Shown piece by piece: positions 1 through 6,149 of a DNA stretch of 9,038 bases. Position 1 is the first letter of the stretch; each line of letters starts with the position of its first letter. Made by a program: the position numbers and the translations under genes. The stretch spans positions 1 to 9,038 of the forward strand of contig CAMLHT010000153.1 of assembly GCA_946479895.1 (NCBI GenBank), in the 5' to 3' direction. The stretch is from an uncultured Gemmatimonadota bacterium (GTDB lineage Bacteria > Gemmatimonadota > Gemmatimonadetes > Gemmatimonadales > Gemmatimonadaceae). The notes under the pieces were generated by a model. The model saw only the letters and a list, made by a program, of their open reading frames with translations, was not told the origin of the DNA and searched no databases.

Positions 1-391
1 CGTTGCCGATGAGCGCCGCGGCTTCCTGTTCCGACGTATCCGCCGTGGTGCGCCCGGTGGGCAGGTTGATTCCCGCGGTCACCAGCACCAGGTCGCTGCC
101 GAGGTTCATAGTCGCGCGGATCTGGGTGTCGGTCAGGCCGGAAATGCTGCTCTCCCGGGCCTGGCCGCTCGTCGTCTTCACGTTCGCCATCGCGTACGCC
201 GTCCCGATGTCCACCGTCAGGCCGGACGAGACCGGGATGATCGCGAACAGCGGAATTGCCGTCTCGGTGATCTTCACGTTCGACGGCGCGCCGAGGGTGT
301 AGCTCACGACCTGTGGCCCGAGCCGGGCGCCAACGCCCTGGGCGGCGGCGGTGCTCGCGATCAGCGACAGTATGGAGACCATTCTGCGCAT
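1..391 (-). CDS. Secreted outer-membrane beta-barrel-like protein, N-terminal part only
   Basis: The gene reads leftward and leaves the window, so only about the first 130 residues are visible. It starts at ATG 391-389, seven bases after a GGAG (402-399) that overlaps the end of the upstream lipoprotein gene. Residues 1-17 form a Sec signal peptide (MRRM, then a hydrophobic core ending AAA), with likely cleavage before QG. The mature part is rich in alternating short strands. It carries a GLTDTQIRATMNLG segment (about residues 84-97) followed by INLPTG (about 108-113). This pairing resembles the outer-membrane 'transporter'/MetA-pathway phenol-degradation barrel family (Pfam Phenol_MetA_deg). 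That family link is from memory of its motifs, and the visible part is too short to prove it. Lying four bases after the CsgG-like lipoprotein gene, the product probably acts with it at the outer membrane. Substrate or role is unknown. Confidence 0.72.
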   Translation of the reverse strand, partial: MRRMVSILSLIASTAAAQGVGARLGPQVVSYTLGAPSNVKITETAIPLFAIIPVSSGLTVDIGTAYAMANVKTTSGQARESSISGLTDTQIRATMNLGSDLVLVTAGINLPTGRTTADTSEQEAAALIGN

Positions 392-395
392 CGTC

Positions 396-1733
396 TTACT
401 CCGTCGGAGGCTTGATGACGATCACGACCTTCGATCGCGCGGGGTTGTCGGCTCCGAGTCCCGCGCCGGGATCGACGGTGGGCTGCGTGGTGCCGGTCAC
501 CGTTCCCTGCGTGGCCGCCGAAATCGTCGACGGGTTGAGCTGGTCGGCCGCGGCCTGGGCCGAGCCGGACGACTGTCCGGCCGGATTCGCGCTGCCCTGG
601 TTCGCGGCGTTGACCACCGCGCCCTCGGCCGATCCCTGGAGATTCGCCTCGATCGACGTTGCCGGGCCGGCGCCGATGGCCATGTTCGCCGTCTGCGTGC
701 TCTTCTGGAGCGCGGCGCCGAATCCGGGATCGATGCGTCCCGCGTTGCCGAACGCGCGGCTGGCGTCGTCGTAACGGCCCTGGTCCTCGTACTCCAGGCC
801 ACGGCTGTAGGCGAGGAACGCCTGGAGCGATTTCGTCGGCCGCTGCTCGATCGCGTCGCGCTCGGCCGTCGTCATCGGAACCCCGAGCGACGCGATCAGG
901 GCGAGCGCGATGCGCTTCTCCATCTCGAACAGCCGGTCGATGTCCTGCTGGTCGGTGGCCGGGGTGCCGCCGATGGCGCTCGTCGCCACCGAAACCAGCG
1001 CGGCATCCGTGCGCAGCTTGTCGCCGCTCTGGAGCAGCGAGCCCTGCACGAGCGTTCCCGCCTGGATCAGCTTTCCGGCGCGCACCATCGTCGCGCTGTC
1101 GGCGCCCGCGGTCTGCTGGAGCCTGATCTCGTCGAGAATCGCCTGGAGTCGCGCGCGCTCGACGACCGTCAGGGCCTTCACGCGACTCAGGTCGGTCGCG
1201 AGCAGGTCGGCGAAGCCGCGCTCGAGCGGCTTGAGCGACGAGTCGGCGCCGCTGAACGAAAACGGCATGACGGCCACCGTATTCGCCGGGCCCGGCGTCG
1301 CCGAGAGCTGCGCTTCCTGCTGCACCGCGGCCTTCGCCGCCTCGGCGAGCTCGCGGCGCTGCATGGCCGCGAGACGACCCTCGAGCTGGCGACGCACGCG
1401 CTGCGTGCGGCCGACCTTCAGGTAGCTGGAGTACGCCGCCTTCGCCGCGGGCATGTCGTTCATCGCCTCGGCCGACAGCCCGAGATAGAGCGCGACGACG
1501 CCGTCGGAGGGCGCCAGGGTCTGCGCTTCCGTGAGCGCCGCACGCGCGTCGGCATATCGCTGCTGGCGGTAGTACTGCACGCCGAGCGCGCGAAGGACTT
1601 CGACGGACTTCGGGGACTCGGTGCGCTGCGCCTCGAGTCGGGCGATAGCGGCCTGAGGCGTTGGCTGAACGGACGCGCATCCAGCGCCGAGCACCAGCCC
1701 GGCCGTCGCGCCGAGGAATCGGCGGAGTGTCAT
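396..1733 (-). CDS. Lipoprotein with TPR repeats and a CsgG-like domain
   Basis: A 445-residue envelope protein. The start is ATG 1733-1731, chosen because it has an AGGAG (1745-1741) at seven bases and opens a lipoprotein signal: MTLRR, a hydrophobic stretch, then LGAGC with Cys19 as the lipidated residue (Gly at -3 makes the lipobox slightly weak). A longer in-frame opening up to 1868 would lie inside the upstream gene and lose the signal peptide. Residues about 45-110 are TPR-like (RALGVQYYRQQRYADARAAL, ending LAPSDG). Residues about 120-145 are a charged Ala/Gln/Glu helix. Residues about 152-250 match the CsgG/FlgO-like fold: VAVMPFSFSG, then VVERARLQAILDEIRL and GTLVQGSLL. Residues about 301-337 form another TPR-like repeat (AYSRGLEYEDQGRYDDASRA). 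The last 90 or so residues are low-complexity Ala/Ser/Gln/Gly/Thr, ending in a short strand KVVIVIKPPTE. CsgG-type proteins are periplasmic or outer-membrane assembly and export components. The exact role here is unknown. Confidence 0.85.
   Translation of the reverse strand: MTLRRFLGATAGLVLGAGCASVQPTPQAAIARLEAQRTESPKSVEVLRALGVQYYRQQRYADARAALTEAQTLAPSDGVVALYLGLSAEAMNDMPAAKAAYSSYLKVGRTQRVRRQLEGRLAAMQRRELAEAAKAAVQQEAQLSATPGPANTVAVMPFSFSGADSSLKPLERGFADLLATDLSRVKALTVVERARLQAILDEIRLQQTAGADSATMVRAGKLIQAGTLVQGSLLQSGDKLRTDAALVSVATSAIGGTPATDQQDIDRLFEMEKRIALALIASLGVPMTTAERDAIEQRPTKSLQAFLAYSRGLEYEDQGRYDDASRAFGNAGRIDPGFGAALQKSTQTANMAIGAGPATSIEANLQGSAEGAVVNAANQGSANPAGQSSGSAQAAADQLNPSTISAATQGTVTGTTQPTVDPGAGLGADNPARSKVVIVIKPPTE
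399..402 (-). promoter_or_regulatory. Ribosome binding site GGAG of the outer-membrane protein gene
   Basis: GGAG on the minus strand sits across the last two sense codons of the lipoprotein gene (GAG 401-399 is the final Glu, followed by TAA 398-396), seven bases before ATG 391-389. The same arrangement and spacing are seen at the previous junction, which supports coupled translation of the two envelope proteins. Confidence 0.7.
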
Positions 1734-1740
1734 TTGGGGG

Positions 1741-1745
1741 CTCCT
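1741..1745 (-). promoter_or_regulatory. Ribosome binding site AGGAG of the lipoprotein gene, overlapping the upstream stop
   Basis: On the minus strand AGGAG ends seven bases before ATG 1733-1731. Its first two bases (AG) are the end of the TAG stop (1746-1744) of the DnaB-like ATPase gene. This decides the lipoprotein start and suggests a ribosome finishing the ATPase can restart directly on the lipoprotein. Confidence 0.75.
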
Positions 1746-2592
1746 ACAGGTCGGGGTCGAGCATGTCTTCGAATCGCAGCCACTGGGCGTAGAAGTACAG
1801 ATCCACGTAGCCGGTGCGGCCATTGCGATTCTTTCGCACGAACAACTCGGTGGCGCCGGTGATGTCACGCGCCTGGTCGTACATCTCCTCGCGGTAGAGT
1901 CCGAGCACGACGTCCGCGTACTGCTTGGTCGCTCCCATGCCGCCGAAGTCGTCGAGGGTCGGGCGGCGGTCGGAGCGTTCCGTCAGGTTGGGGAGCTGCG
2001 AGGTGGCGAGGATGGCCACGCGCCGCTCGAGCGCGAGCGCCTTGAGCGCCTTGACCGAGATCGCCATCTCCTCGGCCATCGCCCGGTCCGTGCTGCCGAG
2101 CCCTTCGATCTGGTCGGCGACGAGCAGCTCCGTATCGGGCAGCCCGTCGAGCAGTGGGCCGAGGTCGGCGACGCCGTTGTGCGACGCGCGCTCGATCACG
2201 GGAAGCCGGTCGCGCAGCCTCACCGCGGCGGCCCCGACCTGCGCGCGTGTCGCGTCGCTCAGTGAGCCGCGGCGGAGATCGTCGACGCGCGCGCGTCCCT
2301 CGATCGCCAGCGCCCGCTCGTGAATGCGCTCGGGCAGCATCTCGCCCGAGACGAAGACGGTCTTGTGATGAACCGCGGCGCGAAGCGCGATCGCCAGCGC
2401 GAGCGCCGACTTGCCGCTGCCCACGTCGCCGCCGAGCACGATGAGGTCGCCGCGCCGAAAGCCGCCCCCCAGCATCTTGTCGAGGCTCGGAAATCCCGAC
2501 GCGATGGTGTCGCGTGCCGGAGCGCCATCGGCAGCCGCGTCCACGCGCGACAGCGCGACCGACAGCGGGGAGATGTCCGGGTTGCGGGCCAT
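1744..2592 (-). CDS. Stand-alone DnaB C-terminal-domain-like RecA-fold ATPase
   Basis: A 282-residue cytoplasmic ATPase that aligns by motif with the helicase (C-terminal) half of replicative DnaB and lacks the N-terminal primase-binding domain. Visible motifs: FPSLDKMLGGGFRRGDLIVL leading into it; Walker A G55-DVGSG-K61-S62; SGEM with Glu84 at the position of the DnaB SLEM catalytic Glu; DDLRRGSL (104-111), like DnaB's 'R.G.L' segment; a Walker B-type strand LLVAD with Asp160; TSQL (198-200 region) like the DnaB LSQL sensor; RRPTLDDFGGMGATKQYAD (209-227) like the DNA-binding-loop region; and KNRNGRTG (254-261), which in DnaB carries the arginine finger. Full DnaB is about 450 residues. The start ATG 2592-2590 has no recognisable ribosome binding site, but no better start is visible. 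A KaiC/RadA-type RecA-fold protein is a less likely alternative, because the SGEM and KNRNG motifs are DnaB-like. It is the second gene of the leftward group, 44 bases after the small helical protein. Its function next to envelope genes is unknown, and whether it unwinds DNA cannot be told from sequence. Confidence 0.82.
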   Translation of the reverse strand: MARNPDISPLSVALSRVDAAADGAPARDTIASGFPSLDKMLGGGFRRGDLIVLGGDVGSGKSALALAIALRAAVHHKTVFVSGEMLPERIHERALAIEGRARVDDLRRGSLSDATRAQVGAAAVRLRDRLPVIERASHNGVADLGPLLDGLPDTELLVADQIEGLGSTDRAMAEEMAISVKALKALALERRVAILATSQLPNLTERSDRRPTLDDFGGMGATKQYADVVLGLYREEMYDQARDITGATELFVRKNRNGRTGYVDLYFYAQWLRFEDMLDPDL

Positions 2593-2636
2593 GAGGGAAG
2601 ATTGGGGTCAGCGATACCGAGTGGCAAGCACGTAGA

Positions 2637-3044
2637 TCACGTTCTGACAACCGGTTGCGCGTCGAGCTCCCGGGCGAGCCGTTCCAGCTCGGAGCGGGAA
2701 GGCGCGTCCAGGGCACTCCCCGTGACCTCGATCACACGCCGCAGGGCCTCCGCGGTGGCCCGGGCATCCCGCTCCGTGGCCTCGATCAGGTCCAGATTGG
2801 CCCGGCGGACCGGCTCGCTGATCGCCAGCGTCGACATCCAGCGCCTGGCCGCGGCAGCCCGCTCCCGCCGGTCCTCGAGGGGGAGACCGCCGGCTCTCAG
2901 CTCCTCGGCCAGCCGTGCCGCGCCGAAGGTGGCGATCGCGACTTCGCGGATTCCACCCAGCGGTGCCCGGGCCGCGAGTGCCACGAGCGAGGCAAACGAG
3001 AAGACGGGCGTGTCGAGCGCGTACGGATGTCGTGGTGGACGCAC
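2637..3044 (-). CDS. Unrecognised small helical protein
   Basis: I do not recognise a family. The reading frame ends at TGA 2639-2637. I place the start at GTG 3044-3042 (135 residues, MRPPRHPYALDTPVF...) because the frame upstream turns into Ser/Gly/Pro-rich, less codon-biased sequence. A TTG at 3104 would give 155 residues and cannot be excluded; neither has a good ribosome binding site. The protein has no signal peptide or membrane segment. It looks almost entirely alpha-helical: a more hydrophobic N-terminal half (VFSFASLVALAARAP, then REVAIATFGAARLAEEL), followed by charged helices rich in Arg, Ala and Glu (residues about 65-130, including RRERAAAARRWM and SELERLARELDA). It is the first gene of the leftward group, 44 bases before the DnaB-like ATPase, so it may be a partner of that ATPase; this is inference from position only. 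Confidence 0.6.
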   Translation of the reverse strand: MRPPRHPYALDTPVFSFASLVALAARAPLGGIREVAIATFGAARLAEELRAGGLPLEDRRERAAAARRWMSTLAISEPVRRANLDLIEATERDARATAEALRRVIEVTGSALDAPSRSELERLARELDAQPVVRT

Positions 3045-3183
3045 CCCGGGAATGTACCCCCCGATGTCACCCCCCGGCGAAGATGACCTGCTCCCCACCG
3101 TCAACCCGAGCTCATTCGTGCTTCGCTCCTCGGGTAAGCTGCTTTGCGGCTCTCACCGGGGATCTCCTGAATACATTCCTGTC
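3045..3183. promoter_or_regulatory. Divergent promoter region between the two gene groups
   Basis: This is the only sizeable non-coding stretch in the window and sits between two head-to-head gene groups, so both promoters should be here or at the very start of the flanking frames. On the plus strand a TG-A-ATACAT sequence (3168-3176) resembles an extended -10 element. It would start transcription around 3183, directly at a possible GTG start of the exporter gene (3184). No good -35 is seen at the right distance. On the minus strand a TTGACG (3104-3099) resembles a -35 hexamer but lacks a matching -10 at 16-18 bases. Exact promoters are therefore not established. Confidence 0.4.
3104..3135. 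repeat. Inverted repeat in the divergent intergenic region
   Basis: ACCCGAG (3104-3110) and CTCGGGT (3129-3135) are perfect 7-base inverted arms separated by 18 bases. The repeat lies between the two divergent gene groups. It could be an operator for a dimeric regulator or a 5' leader hairpin. In GC-rich DNA a 7-base pair of arms can arise by chance, so this is a weak call. Confidence 0.3.
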
Positions 3184-3207
3184 GTGATCGACGCCGCAGC
3201 TCCCGAG

Positions 3208-5073
3208 ATGGATCCGCCGCCGGTCGCCCGTCGATCACTTCTCGTGACGTCGCGGGCGATGTACGGCCGGCTGCTTGGCTACCTGCGCCCGTACCGGGCG
3301 CGGATGGCGGGCACGATCCTGTTCAGCCTCATCGCCGCGGGCCTCGAGGTCTTCTCGTTCACGCTGCTCGTCCCCTTCCTCAACCAGCTCTGGAATCAGA
3401 CGTCCTTCACCACGGTGAAAGGCGCGCCGGACTGGATCGACAGGGGGCAGGCCTGGCTGATCGGCCTCTTCCTCGATCGCGCGGATCCGATGGGGTCGAT
3501 GCGGGCGGTGATCATCGCGATCCTCGTGATCACCGTCGTGAAGAACGTCGTGTCGTGGATGGCGGGCCAACTTGGCGCCTCGGTGCAGGAGTACGTGACG
3601 CGCGACCTGCGCGACTCGGTGTTTCGCCACCTCGTGCGGCTGCCGCTCTCGTATTTCCACAACACGAAGGCGGGGCAGATCATCTCCCGCATTCTCGTCG
3701 ATACCGAGCAGACGAAGGTCGTGATCACCGAGATCGTGACCCGGAGCATCCAGAACATCGCCCAGGTGATCGTCACGATCGTCGTGCTGGTCCACTGGAA
3801 CTGGAAGCTCGCCGTCCTGTCGCTGGTCATCGCGCCCCTCCTCACGCTCGGCCTGCAACCGATCCTTCGGCAGCTGCGCCGCACGCACCGCCGCCTGCGC
3901 GGCGAATACGGCGAGATCACCAGCGTCCTCCAGGAGACGGTGAGCGGCATCCGGCTCGTGAAGTCGTTCCGGGGCGAGACGTACGAGGGCCAGCGCTTCC
4001 TGCGGGCGAGCCACGGCTACTCGAAGGGCATGGTGCGCGTCACGCGCGTCGCGCTCCTCTCGCAGCCGCTCACGGAGCTGATCGGCACCAGCGTCGCGGT
4101 GCTCATCCTCTGGTTCGGCGCTGTCCAGGTGAATGCCGGACGCATGGATCCGGGAATCCTCATCACGTTCATGATCCTCGTGATGCGCCTGCTGCCGCCC
4201 CTCAAGCAGCTCTCGCAGGCCCCCACGGCGGCCCAGCAGTCGTTCGCGGCGGCAGAACGCCTGTTCGACGTGCTCGACCGGCCGCTCGAGCCGGACAGCG
4301 GCGCGAAGCAGGCCGGCAGTCTCACGCGCGCCATCGATTTCGAGCACGTCTCGTTCGCCTATGACGACGAGCCGGTGCTCACCGACATCTCGTTCACCGC
4401 GCGGCGCGGGATGGTCGTCGCCCTCGTCGGGCCGAGCGGCGCCGGCAAGACGACGCTCGTCGACCTCATCCCGCGCTTCTATCAGCCCAGCGCCGGCCGC
4501 ATCCTGTTCGATGGCGTCGACTCCCGCGAGCTGTCGCTCGAGTCGCTTCGCGCGATGACGGGCATCGTCAGCCAGGACACCGTGCTCTTCCACGACACCG
4601 TCCGCAACAACATCGCCTACGGCGCCGGCGAGAAGTACACCGACGCCCAGGTCCAGGCCGCGGCGCGCGCGGCGAACGCCCACGAGTTCATCGCCGCCCT
4701 GCCGCAGGGCTACGACACCATTCTCGGCGAGCGCGGGACGCGGCTGTCGGGCGGTCAGCGCCAGCGCCTCGCCATCGCGCGCGCGCTGCTGACCGATCCG
4801 CCGATCCTCATCCTCGACGAGGCGACGTCGGCGCTCGATACCGAATCGGAGCGCCTCGTCCAGGAGGCGATCGACCGGCTGCTCAGCGGGCGCACGGTCT
4901 TCGTGATCGCGCATCGCCTCTCGACCGTCGTGCACGCGGACCTCATTCTCGTCCTCGAGAACGGCCGGATCGTCGAGCGCGGCACGCACGAGGAGCTGCT
5001 CGACCGCGGTGGATCGTACCACCGGCTCCACAGCCTTCAATTCCGCAACGACCGCGCTCCGGCGCGCGCCTGA
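3208..5073 (+). CDS. MsbA-like ABC exporter (fused membrane and ATPase domains)
   Basis: A half-size ABC exporter of about 621 residues, acting as an inner-membrane homodimer. Six membrane segments are visible at about residues 33-60, 98-125, 181-200, 201-222, 287-308 and 315-335. The C-terminal ATPase is complete: Walker [10 protein letters not shown] (408-416, Lys414), Q-loop Gln456 in VSQDTVLF, signature LSGGQRQR (from 513), Walker B ILILDE (533-538, Glu538 catalytic) with SALD after it, and switch His569 in IAHRLST. This is the MsbA/lipid exporter layout. The glycosyltransferase and LpxL-type acyltransferase genes that follow argue for lipid A or glycolipid flipping rather than drug or peptide export, though family alone cannot decide. 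The start is uncertain: ATG 3208 (used here), GTG 3184 (possibly leaderless, 8 residues longer) and ATG 3259 (17 shorter) are all in frame and none has a clear ribosome binding site. Codon bias becomes coding-like from about 3184. The TGA shares one base with the next ATG. Confidence 0.92.
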   Translation: MDPPPVARRSLLVTSRAMYGRLLGYLRPYRARMAGTILFSLIAAGLEVFSFTLLVPFLNQLWNQTSFTTVKGAPDWIDRGQAWLIGLFLDRADPMGSMRAVIIAILVITVVKNVVSWMAGQLGASVQEYVTRDLRDSVFRHLVRLPLSYFHNTKAGQIISRILVDTEQTKVVITEIVTRSIQNIAQVIVTIVVLVHWNWKLAVLSLVIAPLLTLGLQPILRQLRRTHRRLRGEYGEITSVLQETVSGIRLVKSFRGETYEGQRFLRASHGYSKGMVRVTRVALLSQPLTELIGTSVAVLILWFGAVQVNAGRMDPGILITFMILVMRLLPPLKQLSQAPTAAQQSFAAAERLFDVLDRPLEPDSGAKQAGSLTRAIDFEHVSFAYDDEPVLTDISFTARRGMVVALVGPSGAGKTTLVDLIPRFYQPSAGRILFDGVDSRELSLESLRAMTGIVSQDTVLFHDTVRNNIAYGAGEKYTDAQVQAAARAANAHEFIAALPQGYDTILGERGTRLSGGQRQRLAIARALLTDPPILILDEATSALDTESERLVQEAIDRLLSGRTVFVIAHRLSTVVHADLILVLENGRIVERGTHEELLDRGGSYHRLHSLQFRNDRAPARA

Positions 5074-6149
5074 TGAGCAACATCCTCTTCTTCATCGGTG
5101 ATGCCGGCTGGACGGCGCGCGCGCGGATCTTCGCGGCCGCGGCTCACGGCCTCGCCGCCCGCGATCACCAGGTCACCGTCGCGTGTCCGCCCGGTCCGAT
5201 CATCGATCGGCTGGACAGCAAGCGCGTCGGCGTCGTCCGCATCGATCCCGACGCGAACGCCGCCATGGGGAGCTTCGACCTTCGGCGGGTCGCCCATGAG
5301 CGCTCGCTCGACGTGGCCTTCGTGCACACCGCGCGCGACCAGTTCATCGTCGGATCGGGGATGCGACTGGGAAAGGGCGGGGCACTCTTCCGGCGCGTCG
5401 GCATGTTCGAGCCGCGCGATCTGGAGGGCGGGATGTTCACGGCGCGCATGGCGCCGGCGAAGCTCGTGGTGACGACCGACGAGGAGCGCGCGGCGATCCC
5501 CGACGCGGTGGTGGTGCCGCTGGGCGTCGATCCGCAGGCCACCGACGCGGTGGTCGCGCATGATCGCCGCGCCCTTCGCCTGCGCGACGACGCCATCGTC
5601 GTCGCCTGCCCGTACGCGCCCAACGGCCGCGTGCGGCTCCTCAACGTCATGCGCACCATGGCGCTCCTCGGTCCGCGCCATCCGCGGCTGCGCGCCGTCG
5701 TGCACGGCCATCGTGCCACTGACGACGACCTCCGCATGCAGGCCGCCGCGCTCGGCGTCGCGCCACTCTTCCAGTTCGTGGACGGCAACACCGTCGATGC
5801 CGTGTCCGTCATCAAGACCAGCGACTTCGTGTGGATCGCGGCGGAGCATGACGCCGCTGCCCTTGGCTGCCTCGACGCCATGGCGGTCGGCCGGCCGGTG
5901 ATCGCCGAGCGCTCTTCGGTGACGGAGTACTTCGTCGCGGACGGCATCAACGGGACCGTCCTCCCGCAAGGCGAGCCTGCGATGCTCGCGTCCGCGCTGG
6001 CCACCGTCATGTCCCGCGCCGAGACGCGGCAGACCTTCGGGTCGGCGGGGCGGGCTCGCGTGCAGCGCGAGTTCCCGCTGCAGGCGATGATCGACGCATT
6101 CGAGCGCGTCGCGGCCGGCACGCGGTCGCCGCAGCCGGCGGGACGATGA
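5073..6149 (+). CDS. GT-B glycosyltransferase (GT4-like), probably LPS/lipid A-linked
   Basis: A 358-residue cytoplasmic protein without signal peptide or membrane segment. It has a GT-B layout: an N-terminal Rossmann-like half beginning NILFFIGDAGWTARARIFAA, with HGLAARDHQVTVACPPG at 25-41, and a linker strand VVVPLGVDP (146-153) typical of the inter-domain region in family 4 enzymes. The C-terminal nucleotide-sugar half contains VVHGH (209-213), FVDGNTVDAVSVIKTSDFVW (235-254), LDAMAVGRPVIA (267-278) and GINGTVLP (291-298). The usual GT4 E-x7-E pair appears to be D260-x7-D268 here, and the donor-site Lys normally near residue 185 looks replaced by Arg (186/188), so it is a divergent member. 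ATG 5073 overlaps the exporter's TGA by one base, and its own TGA overlaps the next ATG by four. Context suggests it adds a sugar to the lipid A core or a related glycolipid; donor and acceptor are unknown. Confidence 0.82.
   Translation: MSNILFFIGDAGWTARARIFAAAAHGLAARDHQVTVACPPGPIIDRLDSKRVGVVRIDPDANAAMGSFDLRRVAHERSLDVAFVHTARDQFIVGSGMRLGKGGALFRRVGMFEPRDLEGGMFTARMAPAKLVVTTDEERAAIPDAVVVPLGVDPQATDAVVAHDRRALRLRDDAIVVACPYAPNGRVRLLNVMRTMALLGPRHPRLRAVVHGHRATDDDLRMQAAALGVAPLFQFVDGNTVDAVSVIKTSDFVWIAAEHDAAALGCLDAMAVGRPVIAERSSVTEYFVADGINGTVLPQGEPAMLASALATVMSRAETRQTFGSAGRARVQREFPLQAMIDAFERVAAGTRSPQPAGR

Noticed and set aside
351..1862. Long plus-strand open frame (503 codons) opposite the lipoprotein gene
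   Set aside because: The translation is Arg/Gly/His-rich with no recognisable motif, and the opposite strand carries clear TPR and CsgG-like sequence. It is a GC-rich shadow frame.
1734..1868. N-terminal extension of the lipoprotein frame up to 1868
   Set aside because: It would overlap the ATPase coding sequence, bury the lipoprotein signal and ignore the well placed AGGAG before ATG 1733.
2593..2636. Possible internal promoter between the helical protein and the ATPase genes
   Set aside because: A TTGTCA lies just upstream on the minus strand, but no -10-like hexamer is found at 16-18 bases. The 44-base gap is more simply an operon spacer.
2320..3183. In-frame upstream extension of the ABC exporter frame to 2320
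   Set aside because: It crosses two minus-strand genes and the intergenic gap, the protein is low-complexity, and codon bias only becomes coding-like from about 3184.
3235..5040. 601-codon minus-strand open frame opposite the ABC exporter
   Set aside because: The translation is extremely rich in Arg, Asp, Glu and His and lacks domain motifs, while the plus strand has all ABC transporter motifs in order.
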